64,000 bases of DNA, from contig NZ_NWUS01000001.1 in the NCBI RefSeq assembly GCF_014048475.1, positions 1-64,000 on the forward strand, read 5' to 3'. This DNA is from Bombella favorum. GTDB lineage: Bacteria; Pseudomonadota; Alphaproteobacteria; Acetobacterales; Acetobacteraceae. Below the pieces are notes generated by a model. The model searched no databases and was not told where the DNA came from. It was given only the letters and a program-made list of their open reading frames with translations. A program made the position numbers and the translations under genes. This document shows, piece after piece, positions 17,186 to 24,930 of the stretch (position 1 is the first letter of the stretch; the number at the start of each line of letters is the position of its first letter).

Positions 17186-17647
17186 ATGAATATCATTCAG
17201 ATTGCAGACCGGCGTAACGGCTATGGCGCATCCATGAAGACACTGGCCCGGGAAGAGCAGACGGCCCTGTGGGCACTGCGGTATCTTTTGGGGCCAAGCT
17301 GCTGGCGGCGTTCCATGTCTCTGTCCGGGTTGTTAGGGCAGGAGGCAGAACGCCTTCAAGAGCGGTTTAAGGCGCTTTTCCTGCATGCTGTCTGCGGGAC
17401 GGCTTCGTTGGAATATTCAGCAACGGAAGAGCATCTTCTTAATATTCTAGCCGATATGCAGAATGCACCAGAGGAACAAGTATTACATTCTGAGCTGGGA
17501 GAGGCTCTGATGCATCTTGGTTCGGCATTGGCTGCTTATGGGTATTGGCTGCCTGTGCGTGGGAAGGTACAGGCAGTTGCAGAGAAGATGCCGATGCCTG
17601 CGCTGGCACAGGATAATTATCCAGAGATGATGGAAGCAGCAGAATAA
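17186..17647 (+). CDS. hypothetical protein
   Basis: A 153-residue soluble protein, probably all helical, that I do not recognise. ATG 17186 is preferred over 17153 because a GGGAG ribosome site lies 8-10 bases upstream. There is no signal peptide or membrane segment. It lies about 100 bases before metX on the same strand. The spacing and its position at the border between the accessory region and conserved genes say little about its function. Confidence 0.7.
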   Translation: MNIIQIADRRNGYGASMKTLAREEQTALWALRYLLGPSCWRRSMSLSGLLGQEAERLQERFKALFLHAVCGTASLEYSATEEHLLNILADMQNAPEEQVLHSELGEALMHLGSALAAYGYWLPVRGKVQAVAEKMPMPALAQDNYPEMMEAAE

Positions 17648-17754
17648 GTAAATTTCAGGGTACTATCTGTTGTCTCGTGCTTATTCTGCCTTGAAACTGT
17701 GGGTGTGGCAGTGTTTGTATATGGGCTTCTTATTACAAACAGCCGGAGCCAGCG

Positions 17755-18915
17755 GTGGAAGTTCAGTCCATAACCTTTCCTGAAGGTATAACCCTTCAAT
17801 GTGGGGAGAAGGTTGCTCCGTTACGGGTTGCCCATCAGACATATGGCACTTTGTCGCCCAAGCGGGATAATGTCATTGTTATATGCCACGCCTTTACGGG
17901 AGATCAGTATGTTGCCAGCCCACATCCCGTTACTGGGAAGCCGGGCTGGTGGTCTCGTATGGTGGGGCCGGGCTTGCCGATTGATACGGACCGTTTCTTT
18001 GTCATCTGCACGAATGTGTTGGGCGGATGTATGGGAACGACAGGGCCGACAAGTGAGCGAGCTGGTACAGGGCGACCATGGGGGAAGGACTTTCCACCCG
18101 TCACCATGCACGACATCGTTGCGGCTCAGGTGAAACTTATTGATCATTTTGGCATTGATAGGCTGTTTGCCGTTATCGGTGGGTCGATGGGTGGCATGCA
18201 GGTGCTGACGTGGGCGACAGATTACCCAGACCGGGTTTTTGCCGCCATGCCGATTGCGACATCACCGTTTCAGTCTGCACAGAATATTGCGTTTAATGAA
18301 GTTAGCCGTCAGGCTATTTATGGCGACCCGAACTGGCATGGTGGAGACTATCAGGCTCATGGTGTCATTCCGGCTCGTGGGCTGGCAGTGGCTCGGATGG
18401 TCGGCCATATCACCTATCTTTCTGAAGAAGCCTTAACCAGAAAATTCGGTCGGGAGATCAGGCCCGGAACCGTGCCATCTTCTGGTGATCCATTATCGGC
18501 CCTGCCATTTGGTGGAATGTTTCAGGTGGAGAGTTATCTGCGGTATCAGGGCTCCAATTTCACACGGCGTTTTGATGCTCATTCTTACCTGACGATTTCG
18601 AGGGCTATGGATTTTTTTGACCTGGGCAGTGAACATGAGGGCAATCTCTCAGCTGCATTTCGGGGCGTAAAAACCCGTTTTTGTGTCGTGTCTTTTAGTT
18701 CGGACTGGTTGTTTCCAACGTCTCGCTCTCGCACTTTGGTGCGGGCGATTAATCAGGCCGGGGGGCATGTCTCCTTTGTGGAGATAGATAGTGACCGAGG
18801 TCACGATGCTTTTCTGCTGGAAGAGCCGGACTTTGATAGAACTATTCGGGGATTTCTAAACGGAATGGCGCGGCAGGCAGGTTTGCCGGCAGGGGAGTGC
18901 GATAATGCGGTTTGA
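17755..18915 (+). CDS. metX: homoserine O-acetyltransferase
   Basis: A 386-residue alpha/beta-hydrolase-fold enzyme that transfers an acyl group (acetyl, or succinyl in some relatives) to L-homoserine, the first committed step of methionine synthesis. The nucleophile elbow is GGSMGG with S144. The oxyanion region [12 protein letters not shown], the acid in SSDWLFP and the histidine in RGHDAF complete the triad. The length is typical. GTG 17755 is taken as start. It overlaps metW by 11 bases, the usual alphaproteobacterial arrangement. I looked for a SAM riboswitch upstream and could not make one out. Confidence 0.94.
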   Translation: MEVQSITFPEGITLQCGEKVAPLRVAHQTYGTLSPKRDNVIVICHAFTGDQYVASPHPVTGKPGWWSRMVGPGLPIDTDRFFVICTNVLGGCMGTTGPTSERAGTGRPWGKDFPPVTMHDIVAAQVKLIDHFGIDRLFAVIGGSMGGMQVLTWATDYPDRVFAAMPIATSPFQSAQNIAFNEVSRQAIYGDPNWHGGDYQAHGVIPARGLAVARMVGHITYLSEEALTRKFGREIRPGTVPSSGDPLSALPFGGMFQVESYLRYQGSNFTRRFDAHSYLTISRAMDFFDLGSEHEGNLSAAFRGVKTRFCVVSFSSDWLFPTSRSRTLVRAINQAGGHVSFVEIDSDRGHDAFLLEEPDFDRTIRGFLNGMARQAGLPAGECDNAV

Positions 18916-19507
18916 TCAAGAACTGATCGCCAGCATGGTGGCACCGCATAGTCGGGTTCTGGATATTGGCTGCGGTGATGGAAGCTTGATTGGCTATCTC
19001 TCGCGGGAAAAAGACTGCGATGCTCAAGGGCTGGAGCTGGATATGAAAGCGGTCACGCAGTCTGTGGCGCATGGTCTGCCTGTCATGCATGGGGATGCTG
19101 ATGACATGCTGGCCGATTATCCCGATGGAACTTTCGACTACGTTGTGCTGCAACGCACGCTTCAGGCCGTTGATTGCCCACGGGATGTCTTACGGCATAT
19201 GCTAAGGATTGGTCGCTCTGCTTTGGTTTCTTTTCCCAACTTCGGACATTGGCGGCTACGTTGGCATCTGTTGCGGACAGGGCGAATGCCAATGACGTCC
19301 GTTTGGCCGACACCGTGGTACGAGACGCCCAATATTCATCCTTGCACAATTTATGATTTTTTTGCGTTGTGCGAAGAAGACGGGTACGAGGTCTGCAAGT
19401 GGATGGTGGTTAATGGCAATCGTCAATCCCGTTTGGCAGGAGCTTCACCACATTTAGCCAATCTTTTCGGTGAACAAGGACTGTTTCTTCTACGCCGCAA
19501 AAGGTAA
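18905..19507 (+). CDS. metW: methionine biosynthesis protein MetW
   Basis: A 200-residue class I methyltransferase-fold protein with the SAM-binding motif VLDIGCGDG at residues 18-26 and the MetW hallmark [11 protein letters not shown]. MetW partners with MetX and is needed for full homoserine acyltransferase function in many proteobacteria. It overlaps the 3' end of metX, so the two are translated together. About 275 bases without genes follow. Confidence 0.93.
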   Translation: MRFDQELIASMVAPHSRVLDIGCGDGSLIGYLSREKDCDAQGLELDMKAVTQSVAHGLPVMHGDADDMLADYPDGTFDYVVLQRTLQAVDCPRDVLRHMLRIGRSALVSFPNFGHWRLRWHLLRTGRMPMTSVWPTPWYETPNIHPCTIYDFFALCEEDGYEVCKWMVVNGNRQSRLAGASPHLANLFGEQGLFLLRRKR

Positions 19508-19782
19508 GGTAAGCTTGGAATTTACAGAGACGTTAATAAGGTAGAACACCAAAAAATAACATTCTGTTTTCCTTTGCTTTTTTCGAGATGGAAGAAAATT
19601 GCTCCTGTCACTAAATGAGGCGATAGAAGGGCAGTGCGTTTTTCCTCTTGTTATAAGACAAATAGAGTCCTATTTTCGGACGAGGCGAGCGGAGCCCATC
19701 GTTAGGGAGAGGCTCAAACGTCCATTTTATGCGGTGTTGCCAGATGGATTTGCTGGAATAACGCCGGTTTTGAGGAAGAATC

Positions 19783-21099
19783 ATGAGCAGTTTTAAAGCT
19801 CTCGGTCTGGCGGCCCCCATTTTGCAGGCCCTGGATGGAGAAGGCTACACGACGCCAACCCCCATTCAGGCCGGGGCAATTCCCCATCTCATGGAGGGGA
19901 AGGACCTTCTCGGTCTGGCACAGACAGGGACAGGGAAAACAGCAGCATTCGCTCTGCCTATCCTTCACTACCTGCTGGAACATCCCCGCAAGGCTGCCCC
20001 CCGCAGTGCTCGTGTTCTGGTTTTGGCTCCGACAAGGGAGCTTGTGGCACAGATTGGTGACAATTTTGCTGCCTATGCCCGCCATATGAAATTCTCTCAC
20101 GCCGTGATTTTTGGTGGTGTGGGGCAGAATCGACAGGTCGAGGCTATGAAGCGTGGCGTCGATGTTATGGTTGCTGCGCCTGGTCGTCTGCTAGACCTCG
20201 TAGGACAGGGGCATATTGACCTTTCCACGCTGGAAATTGTTGTGCTGGATGAAGCCGACCGTATGCTGGATATGGGCTTTGTCCATGATATCCGCCGGAT
20301 TGTGGCTCGCCTGCCAGAGAAGCGGCAGACGCTGCTATTTTCTGCAACTATGCCATCTTCCATCCGTGAGTTGGCACATTCCTTGTTGAAGGACCCGGAG
20401 ACAGTACAGGTTACGCCGGAGTCCAGCACAGTGGATCGCATCCGTCAGGCTGTTTTGTTTGTAGACTCGACCCAGAAAAAAGAAGCCCTGATGATGCTGG
20501 TTAATAGTGACCGTGTCGTGCGGGCTGTTGTTTTCACGCTCATGAAGCATGAAGCCAACAAGGTTGCAGAGTATCTCAGTAAAAATGGGATCCCGGCGGC
20601 TGCCATTCATGGCAACAAATCGCAGGGTGCTCGTGAGCGGGCCATGCAGGGTTTCCGTGATGGTAGCGTGCGTGTGCTGGTAGCTACAGATATCGCTGCC
20701 CGTGGCATTGATGTTGACGAAGTGTCCCACGTTTTCAATTACGACCTGCCTAACGTGCCAGAGGCTTACGTCCATCGTATTGGGCGGACGGCTCGTGCCG
20801 GGCGGGACGGTTGGGCGGTGTCCCTTTGTGATGCCGAACAGCGTGCATGGCTACGGGATATTGAGAAACGTATCGGTAAGGCTGTGCCGGTCATCACCGA
20901 TCATCCGTATCATTCTGCCGATGCGCAGAATTCTACCCTACCGCCGCCCGTCCTCGGCGGTGGCCGTGGCGGACGTGGTGGTCGCAATGGTGGTGGTCGT
21001 GCAGGCGGCGGGCGGGGACGGTCTCCCCAGCAGTCCGGGTCTCGTTCGGCAGGGGCCGGACAGGGTGGTGCTAGGAACAGGCGGCGGCGTTCTTCCTAA
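19783..21099 (+). CDS. rhlE: DEAD-box RNA helicase, RhlE type
   Basis: A 438-residue ATP-dependent RNA helicase. In order it has the Q motif (PTPIQ), motif I AQTGTGKT (residues 46-53), PTRELV, motif II DEAD, motif III SAT, and in the second RecA domain ARGIDVDEV and HRIGRTARAG. The C-terminal 60 or so residues are Gly/Arg-rich, a typical RNA-binding tail. RhlE-type helicases act in ribosome assembly and RNA turnover, often at low temperature. The 275 bases upstream hold no gene. Confidence 0.92.
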   Translation: MSSFKALGLAAPILQALDGEGYTTPTPIQAGAIPHLMEGKDLLGLAQTGTGKTAAFALPILHYLLEHPRKAAPRSARVLVLAPTRELVAQIGDNFAAYARHMKFSHAVIFGGVGQNRQVEAMKRGVDVMVAAPGRLLDLVGQGHIDLSTLEIVVLDEADRMLDMGFVHDIRRIVARLPEKRQTLLFSATMPSSIRELAHSLLKDPETVQVTPESSTVDRIRQAVLFVDSTQKKEALMMLVNSDRVVRAVVFTLMKHEANKVAEYLSKNGIPAAAIHGNKSQGARERAMQGFRDGSVRVLVATDIAARGIDVDEVSHVFNYDLPNVPEAYVHRIGRTARAGRDGWAVSLCDAEQRAWLRDIEKRIGKAVPVITDHPYHSADAQNSTLPPPVLGGGRGGRGGRNGGGRAGGGRGRSPQQSGSRSAGAGQGGARNRRRRSS

Positions 21100-21130
21100 A
21101 GATTCAGCTGTCATGTTTGCACGGATAAGC

Positions 21131-21156
21131 AGCCTCGCATTTTGCGGGGCTGTTTC
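21131..21156 (+). terminator. weak hairpin terminator after the helicase gene
   Basis: AGCCTCGC (21131-21138) can pair with GCGGGGCT (21144-21151) with one G:U pair, followed by GTTTCTG. The T run is short, so efficiency is doubtful. Confidence 0.45.
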
Positions 21157-21216
21157 TGTATGGGGCTATGCCTACATAAAATAGCGGAAAAGCCATGATG
21201 GAGGAGCTGTTACCCC

Positions 21217-21774
21217 ATGAGTATTACGAAAATCACAAAGCCAGCTGACTTGATCTGGGGGCATGGCCCTCGGGACGTAACGTTCTTTCTGGAACCGACA
21301 TGTCCTTTCAGCGTCCGTGCTTCTCGCAAACTTATGCCGTTTTTAGAGCACGTAGGGGAAGATGTACTGACCCTTCAGGTCGTGCTGCACTCTCAGCCGT
21401 GGCATTTGTTTTCTGGTGTATTGATGCGGTGCATCTTGGCAGCGGCGGCGTTACCGGATGGCCGGGACAAGGCATGGCAGACTTTACGAGCGATTGGGGA
21501 CCACCGGGAAGAATTTGAGTTTTTTCATCATTGTGAGGGGGCGAATATGCAGACCACACCAGATGAGCTGATAGCCCGTCTGGAAGTTTATACTCGTCTT
21601 GCTCTGGCAAAGCCTTTTCATCTGGCAAGTGTAACAGATGCCATGAAGGCCCACACCCGCTATGCCAGAGAGAACAGCATCCATGTATCTCCGACTGTCA
21701 TTTTGGATGGCAAAGTAGATGACCGTTTTCAGAGCGGGCAGTCCATTGAGGAATGGGCGACTCTTCTGAGGTGA
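21217..21774 (+). CDS. DsbA-like thioredoxin-fold protein
   Basis: A 185-residue protein of the DsbA/thioredoxin fold. The active-site position reads CPFS (C29 to S32), so only the first Cys of a CxxC pair is present. A helical insert (about 70-135) and a cis-Pro segment (VSPTVIL) follow in the expected order. There is no signal peptide, which suggests a cytoplasmic, possibly glutathione-linked or isomerase-like role rather than periplasmic disulfide formation. An AGGAG-type site precedes the ATG. Confidence 0.78.
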   Translation: MSITKITKPADLIWGHGPRDVTFFLEPTCPFSVRASRKLMPFLEHVGEDVLTLQVVLHSQPWHLFSGVLMRCILAAAALPDGRDKAWQTLRAIGDHREEFEFFHHCEGANMQTTPDELIARLEVYTRLALAKPFHLASVTDAMKAHTRYARENSIHVSPTVILDGKVDDRFQSGQSIEEWATLLR

Positions 21775-21905
21775 GGGAGACCTTCCTCAGGAATAGTAAA
21801 AGAATATGTAAGTATTACCATGTCTTCATGAGTGTGTAACATGTTGGCCATGGAAGATGATGTAATGGTGACCGCACGCGGGAAGCTATTTACTTGGAAG
21901 GATAT

Positions 21906-22403
21906 ATGATGAAACGCACTGGCATTTTGATGGGCATTGCATGGCTGGGGACAATTGGTCTTGGTGCCTCGAATCCGACAGCGGTGCAGGCGGCTCCTTA
22001 CGATGGGCAGATCAGGCAGGTTAGTGATGTTCGTGACCGGAACGGCTCCTATGTCGGCAGTATAGACGGGTATGGCATCATGCGGGACCGTAACGGTTCT
22101 TCCATCGGCAGCTTGGAACGGGATGGTACTATCCGTGATCGGAATGGTTCTGCTTTTGGGAGTATGGATCAGGATGGCATCGTGCGTGATCGCAATGGCT
22201 CTTCTGTTGGCAGTCTGGATAGGGACGGTACTGTCCGAGACCGCAACGGCTCTGCCGTTGGGAGCATAGATAGGGATGGTATCCTGCGTGACCGAAACGG
22301 CTCTTCTGTGGGGAGTATAGATCAGGGCAGCATGGGGGGATCGCTTTCTGGAAGTGATCGGACAACGGGAGCCCTTATCCTGCTGAACCGTCTTCCCCGA
22401 TAA
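21906..22403 (+). CDS. secreted protein made of six 17-residue repeats
   Basis: A 165-residue protein with a signal peptide ending near VQA-A (residue 29). Residues 42-143 are six near-perfect 17-residue repeats of the form RDRNGSxxGSxDxDGx. The pattern of Asp/Asn/Gly turns every 8-9 residues suggests a beta-rich solenoid or flower-like fold, similar to bacterial beta-flower proteins. The C-terminus ends DRTTGALILLNRLPR. ATG 21906 follows a GGAAGGA ribosome site. The next gene is a diverged paralog. Function is unknown. Confidence 0.82.
   Translation: MMKRTGILMGIAWLGTIGLGASNPTAVQAAPYDGQIRQVSDVRDRNGSYVGSIDGYGIMRDRNGSSIGSLERDGTIRDRNGSAFGSMDQDGIVRDRNGSSVGSLDRDGTVRDRNGSAVGSIDRDGILRDRNGSSVGSIDQGSMGGSLSGSDRTTGALILLNRLPR
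22029..22334 (+). repeat. six tandem 51-bp coding repeats
   Basis: Six copies of a 51-base unit encode the 17-residue repeats of the secreted protein. The DNA copies are similar but not identical, so amplification happened some time ago. Units are multiples of three, so copy-number change would keep the frame. Confidence 0.88.
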
Positions 22404-22439
22404 TTCTGATCGCTATCGTGTGATAGTGGGGAGTGTTTC

Positions 22440-22916
22440 ATGAGGTGTTTCGGAATTTTGATGATGACCGCTTGGCTCGGCATCATGGGCATGTCGTTTC
22501 ATGATGCGACAGCGACGCCGTATGACTATCAGAACCCGGCAGGGTCTGGGCAGGACCGGGTAGGGGATGTGTATGGTGTTGGTGGGCAAGCGGCTGGGCG
22601 TGTAGGTCGGGACGGATACCTCACAGATGCTCACGGTATGACGGTTGGCCATATGGATAGCGACGGTTTTCTGTATGATCTACATGGAGGGCGTGTAGGG
22701 CGTATCAGTCAGGGCGGCTACCTGTCTGATGACCAAGGTTCCACTATCGGTAATGTTGATCAGGATGGGGCAGTTTATGGTCCTAACGGGGTGCCGGCTG
22801 GGCGCATTCTTCAGGATGGGACGCTGCTGGATGCATCCGGCTCTTTTCGGGGCCGTGTTCCGCCTGCGGATCGTACGGCAGGGATGTTGATGCTGCTTGG
22901 TCATATGCCGAGCTGA
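22440..22916 (+). CDS. secreted paralog with degenerate 17-residue repeats
   Basis: A 158-residue secreted protein with a signal peptide ending near TATA or TA-TP (about residue 26). About five degenerate 17-residue repeats follow the same spacing as the preceding gene (for example GRVGRDGYLTDAHG and GHMDSDGFLYDLHG). The C-terminal DRTAGMLMLLGHMPS matches the end of its neighbour, so the two genes are tandem paralogs. Function unknown. It is about 36 bases downstream, probably co-transcribed. Confidence 0.82.
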   Translation: MRCFGILMMTAWLGIMGMSFHDATATPYDYQNPAGSGQDRVGDVYGVGGQAAGRVGRDGYLTDAHGMTVGHMDSDGFLYDLHGGRVGRISQGGYLSDDQGSTIGNVDQDGAVYGPNGVPAGRILQDGTLLDASGSFRGRVPPADRTAGMLMLLGHMPS

Positions 22917-23063
22917 TATGCAGGCCAGCCTTGCATGAAGTGCGCTTGTTATCTGCATGGTGGGCTTTCACCGTGGAGACGAGGCGTATGACGTCTCTCT
23001 CCAACAGGGGATAACGGCCCTGTTTAGGACAGGGTCTGTCATTCAGAGTGAAAGGCCAGAAAA

Positions 23064-23327
23064 ATGCCGACAACAGCATCACATGAGCATAAAGCACCGC
23101 GCGCCAGCAGTTCTTTGCATGAGTTGGCCCGTAAGGCCGTTCATACGCCGAAGTTGCTGACAAAGGAGGAGATCATTCGTCTGGCGGATCATGTCCTGAA
23201 AAGCGGTGAGCATGCCACCGAAGAAGAGCATAAAATCGCCAAGAAGGCCCATCACAATCCCGAAGGGTTAGAGGCTACCCAGATTACGGCCCTTGGCAAG
23301 CGTGCCGAGCATGACCACCGGGGCTGA
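23064..23327 (+). CDS. small charged hypothetical protein
   Basis: An 87-residue, highly charged, His/Lys/Glu-rich soluble protein with no signal peptide. It has a likely helix pair (about 25-65). I do not recognise the family. The preceding region has a modest AAAGG-like ribosome site, and a strong terminator follows 24 bases after its stop, which supports a real transcription unit. Confidence 0.65.
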   Translation: MPTTASHEHKAPRASSSLHELARKAVHTPKLLTKEEIIRLADHVLKSGEHATEEEHKIAKKAHHNPEGLEATQITALGKRAEHDHRG

Positions 23328-23351
23328 CTGATTCTATAGGCATACGGTTTT

Positions 23352-23389
23352 AGGTCTGCCGTCTCCGGTGGGGAGGGCAGGCCTTTTTT
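23352..23389 (+). terminator. rho-independent terminator
   Basis: AGGTCTGCC (23352-23360) pairs with GGCAGGCCT (23376-23384) with one G:U, and a run of six T follows. It ends the small-protein transcript. The rest of 23390-23644 has no gene; a GTGCGCGCAC palindrome near 23407 is noted. Confidence 0.85.
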
Positions 23390-23621
23390 ACTGTTTTATT
23401 GCAGGCGCGTGCGCGCACGTACTGCTCACTTAAGTATGTGATGCCCGGTTCTAAGGCGCGCATGGGCTTATTGGTTTTGTCGGATGTAGGCACTGCTACT
23501 TGATAAAAAATCATCAACAATCAAAAGGTGGTCTGGTCTTGCGCATGTGTGGACGTGTCCATTCTGTCCAGATAAGCGGATAGATTACCGGCCTTGTAAA
23601 AGGCAGTCTTTCCCCCTTATT

Positions 23622-23633
23622 GTTACATGTAAC
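23622..23633. promoter_or_regulatory. palindromic operator candidate before mazE
   Basis: GTTACATGTAAC is a perfect 12-base palindrome directly before the GGGAGGA ribosome site of the antitoxin gene. MazE-type antitoxins repress their own operons by binding such palindromes, so this is a likely autoregulatory operator. Binding is inferred. Confidence 0.6.
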
Positions 23634-23644
23634 GGGAGGAAGCT

Positions 23645-23869
23645 ATGGCATCGACAACCAGAAGTTATGACCGTGTCCGCAAGCATCGGGAAGCGATGAA
23701 GCGGGCCGGTATGCGCCCTGTTCAACTTTGGGTACCCGATACAAGGCGTCCTGATTTCACCCGCGAGGCCTCGCGACAGGCGCGGCTGATACGGGCTTGC
23801 GATGAAAAGCAGGGCGATGAATTGGCTTTCTCTGAGCTGGCCGCTGCCCAGATTGAGGGCTGGGAGTGA
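23645..23869 (+). CDS. MazE-type antitoxin (DUF3018-like)
   Basis: A 74-residue basic/acidic protein with the pattern of the antitoxin MazE family formerly DUF3018: an N-terminal VRKHREAMKRAGMRPVQLWVPDTR block and a Glu/Ala-rich C-terminus. It would bind operator DNA and neutralise the downstream toxin. A strong GGGAGGA site precedes the ATG. Its stop overlaps the GTG start of the toxin gene by 4 bases. Confidence 0.85.
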   Translation: MASTTRSYDRVRKHREAMKRAGMRPVQLWVPDTRRPDFTREASRQARLIRACDEKQGDELAFSELAAAQIEGWE

Positions 23870-24189
23870 GGCGGGGCGATCTGGTCACGGTTGCCTGGCA
23901 GGGAGACCTTGGCAAACCCCGTCCGGCTTTAATTATACAGGCAGACAGCTACCATGAGACGGCCAGTGTCGTTATTCTGCCCGTAACAGGCACCATACAG
24001 GACGCCCCCTTATTGCGGCTGACAGTGGAGCCCGATGGCATCAATGGCTTGAAGAAGACATCCAGCATCATGATTGATAAACCATCGACCATACAGCGCG
24101 GGAAAATAGGCCCTGCGTTTGGGCGGCTTCATGATTATCAGATGGTGGAGATTACGCGTCTGTTAGCTGTGTTTCTGGGAATGGCCTAG
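23866..24189 (+). CDS. MazF/PemK-type endoribonuclease toxin
   Basis: A 107-residue PemK/MazF-fold protein: RRGDLVTVAWQGDLGKPRPALIIQ at the N-terminus (with the conserved G-D-V and K-P-R-P-A-L), a central VILPVTG strand and SSIMIDKPSTIQRGKIG. MazF toxins cut mRNA at short sequences. GTG is the start. With the antitoxin and operator upstream this is a complete toxin-antitoxin operon. Confidence 0.88.
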   Translation: MRRGDLVTVAWQGDLGKPRPALIIQADSYHETASVVILPVTGTIQDAPLLRLTVEPDGINGLKKTSSIMIDKPSTIQRGKIGPAFGRLHDYQMVEITRLLAVFLGMA

Positions 24190-24349
24190 GGCAGTTCCCG
24201 CGTGGTGCTCTCAAATGTGGGGGGCGGTTATGTTGCGGGGAAAGAATCGGAAATAGCCACGCGTTTGCGTGAAGTATGGACGAAAGTAAGGACTGGAAAA
24301 GGGGTTCACCTGAAAGGTGGCAGAAAACTGCCCTTTTTAAGGGTACTTA

Positions 24350-24439
24350 TGGCGGATGGGGTGGGATTCGAACCCACGGTACGCTTCCACGCACGCTGGT
24401 TTTCAAGACCAGTTCCTTAAACCGCTCGGACACCCATCC
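24350..24439 (-). tRNA. tRNA-Ser (UGA anticodon)
   Basis: A 90-nt tRNA on the minus strand with the long variable arm of a type II tRNA. The anticodon loop CTTGAAA gives anticodon TGA for serine. The acceptor stem is GGATGGG/CCCATCC with G73 and an encoded CCA. Its 3' end faces the toxin-antitoxin operon. Confidence 0.95.
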
Positions 24440-24571
24440 GTTTTATTTTTTCCCCTAACAGGGATGGCCTTCTGATACTGATTCAGCTTCGGCCCGTCAA
24501 GCTGTGAAGCAGGATATTGGTACTTGTGGCGGAGCAGGCAGAGGAAAGGCCGCTCCATTGTAGAACGGCCT

Positions 24572-24661
24572 TCCTTAATCCCCGCATAGGCGGGGAACAA
24601 CTTATGGTGAACCAATCGATATAGTGAGCTAGCGGTTCATCCCCGCTAGGGCGGGGAACTG
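24572..24661 (-). CRISPR. relic type I-E-like CRISPR array, one spacer
   Basis: Two 29-base repeats lie exactly 61 bases apart: 24572-24600 and 24633-24661, with a 32-base spacer at 24601-24632. The repeat with CGGTTCATCCCCGC and GCGGGGAAC closely resembles type I-E repeats (read on the minus strand it starts GTTCCCCGC); the other matches it at 20 of 29 positions, with the CCCCGC/GCGGGG stem kept. The period of 61 and the 29/32 split are those of type I-E arrays. Read on the minus strand the conserved repeat comes first, after an AT-rich possible leader (24662-24700), and the degenerate one is last, as terminal repeats often are. No cas genes are in the window. Confidence 0.7.
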
Positions 24662-24671
24662 ATAGTTTTGT

Positions 24672-24824
24672 TTATTTTTTGCCTTTTCTTTTGTGGGTAG
24701 GATCAAGAGTTACTGCTACAGAAATATTAATGTGTAGATTGGGATGCCTGCCCCAAATGGGAAGGAAGATAAAACTGGCATGTGACCAGCACTGTATGGT
24801 AGAATGCACGATATCATGGAGCAT
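24672..24824 (-). CDS. possible 50-residue small protein
   Basis: A short frame on the minus strand with a good AAGGAG ribosome site 8 bases before its ATG. The protein is 50 residues, weakly hydrophobic in the middle and very basic at the end (HKRKGKK). A hairpin made of GGGACAG/CTGTCCC lies just upstream (about 24854-24886). The frame overlaps the AT-rich stretch that would be the CRISPR leader, so one of the two readings may be wrong. I do not recognise the protein. Confidence 0.35.
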   Translation of the reverse strand: MLHDIVHSTIQCWSHASFIFLPIWGRHPNLHINISVAVTLDPTHKRKGKK

Positions 24825-24930
24825 GATACGTCTCCTTAGTTGAGGGGATCGAGAGGGACAGAGGCGGGGGTTTCTGTCCCTTTCTGTGTTTGTATGTATC
24901 TTAGTTTGCGCTGTCAATCGATTTAATGCG

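Noticed and set aside
17648..17754. SAM riboswitch upstream of metX
   Set aside because: I could not find the conserved SAM-II or SAM-I core in this gap.
24572..24661. Reading the two CCCCGC hairpins as ordinary terminators
   Set aside because: No T run follows on either strand, and the 61-base period with a type I-E-like repeat fits a CRISPR relic better.
24851..24886. Terminator of the DUF2130 gene
   Set aside because: The GGGACAG/CTGTCCC hairpin has no T run on the minus strand, so it is noted only as a hairpin.
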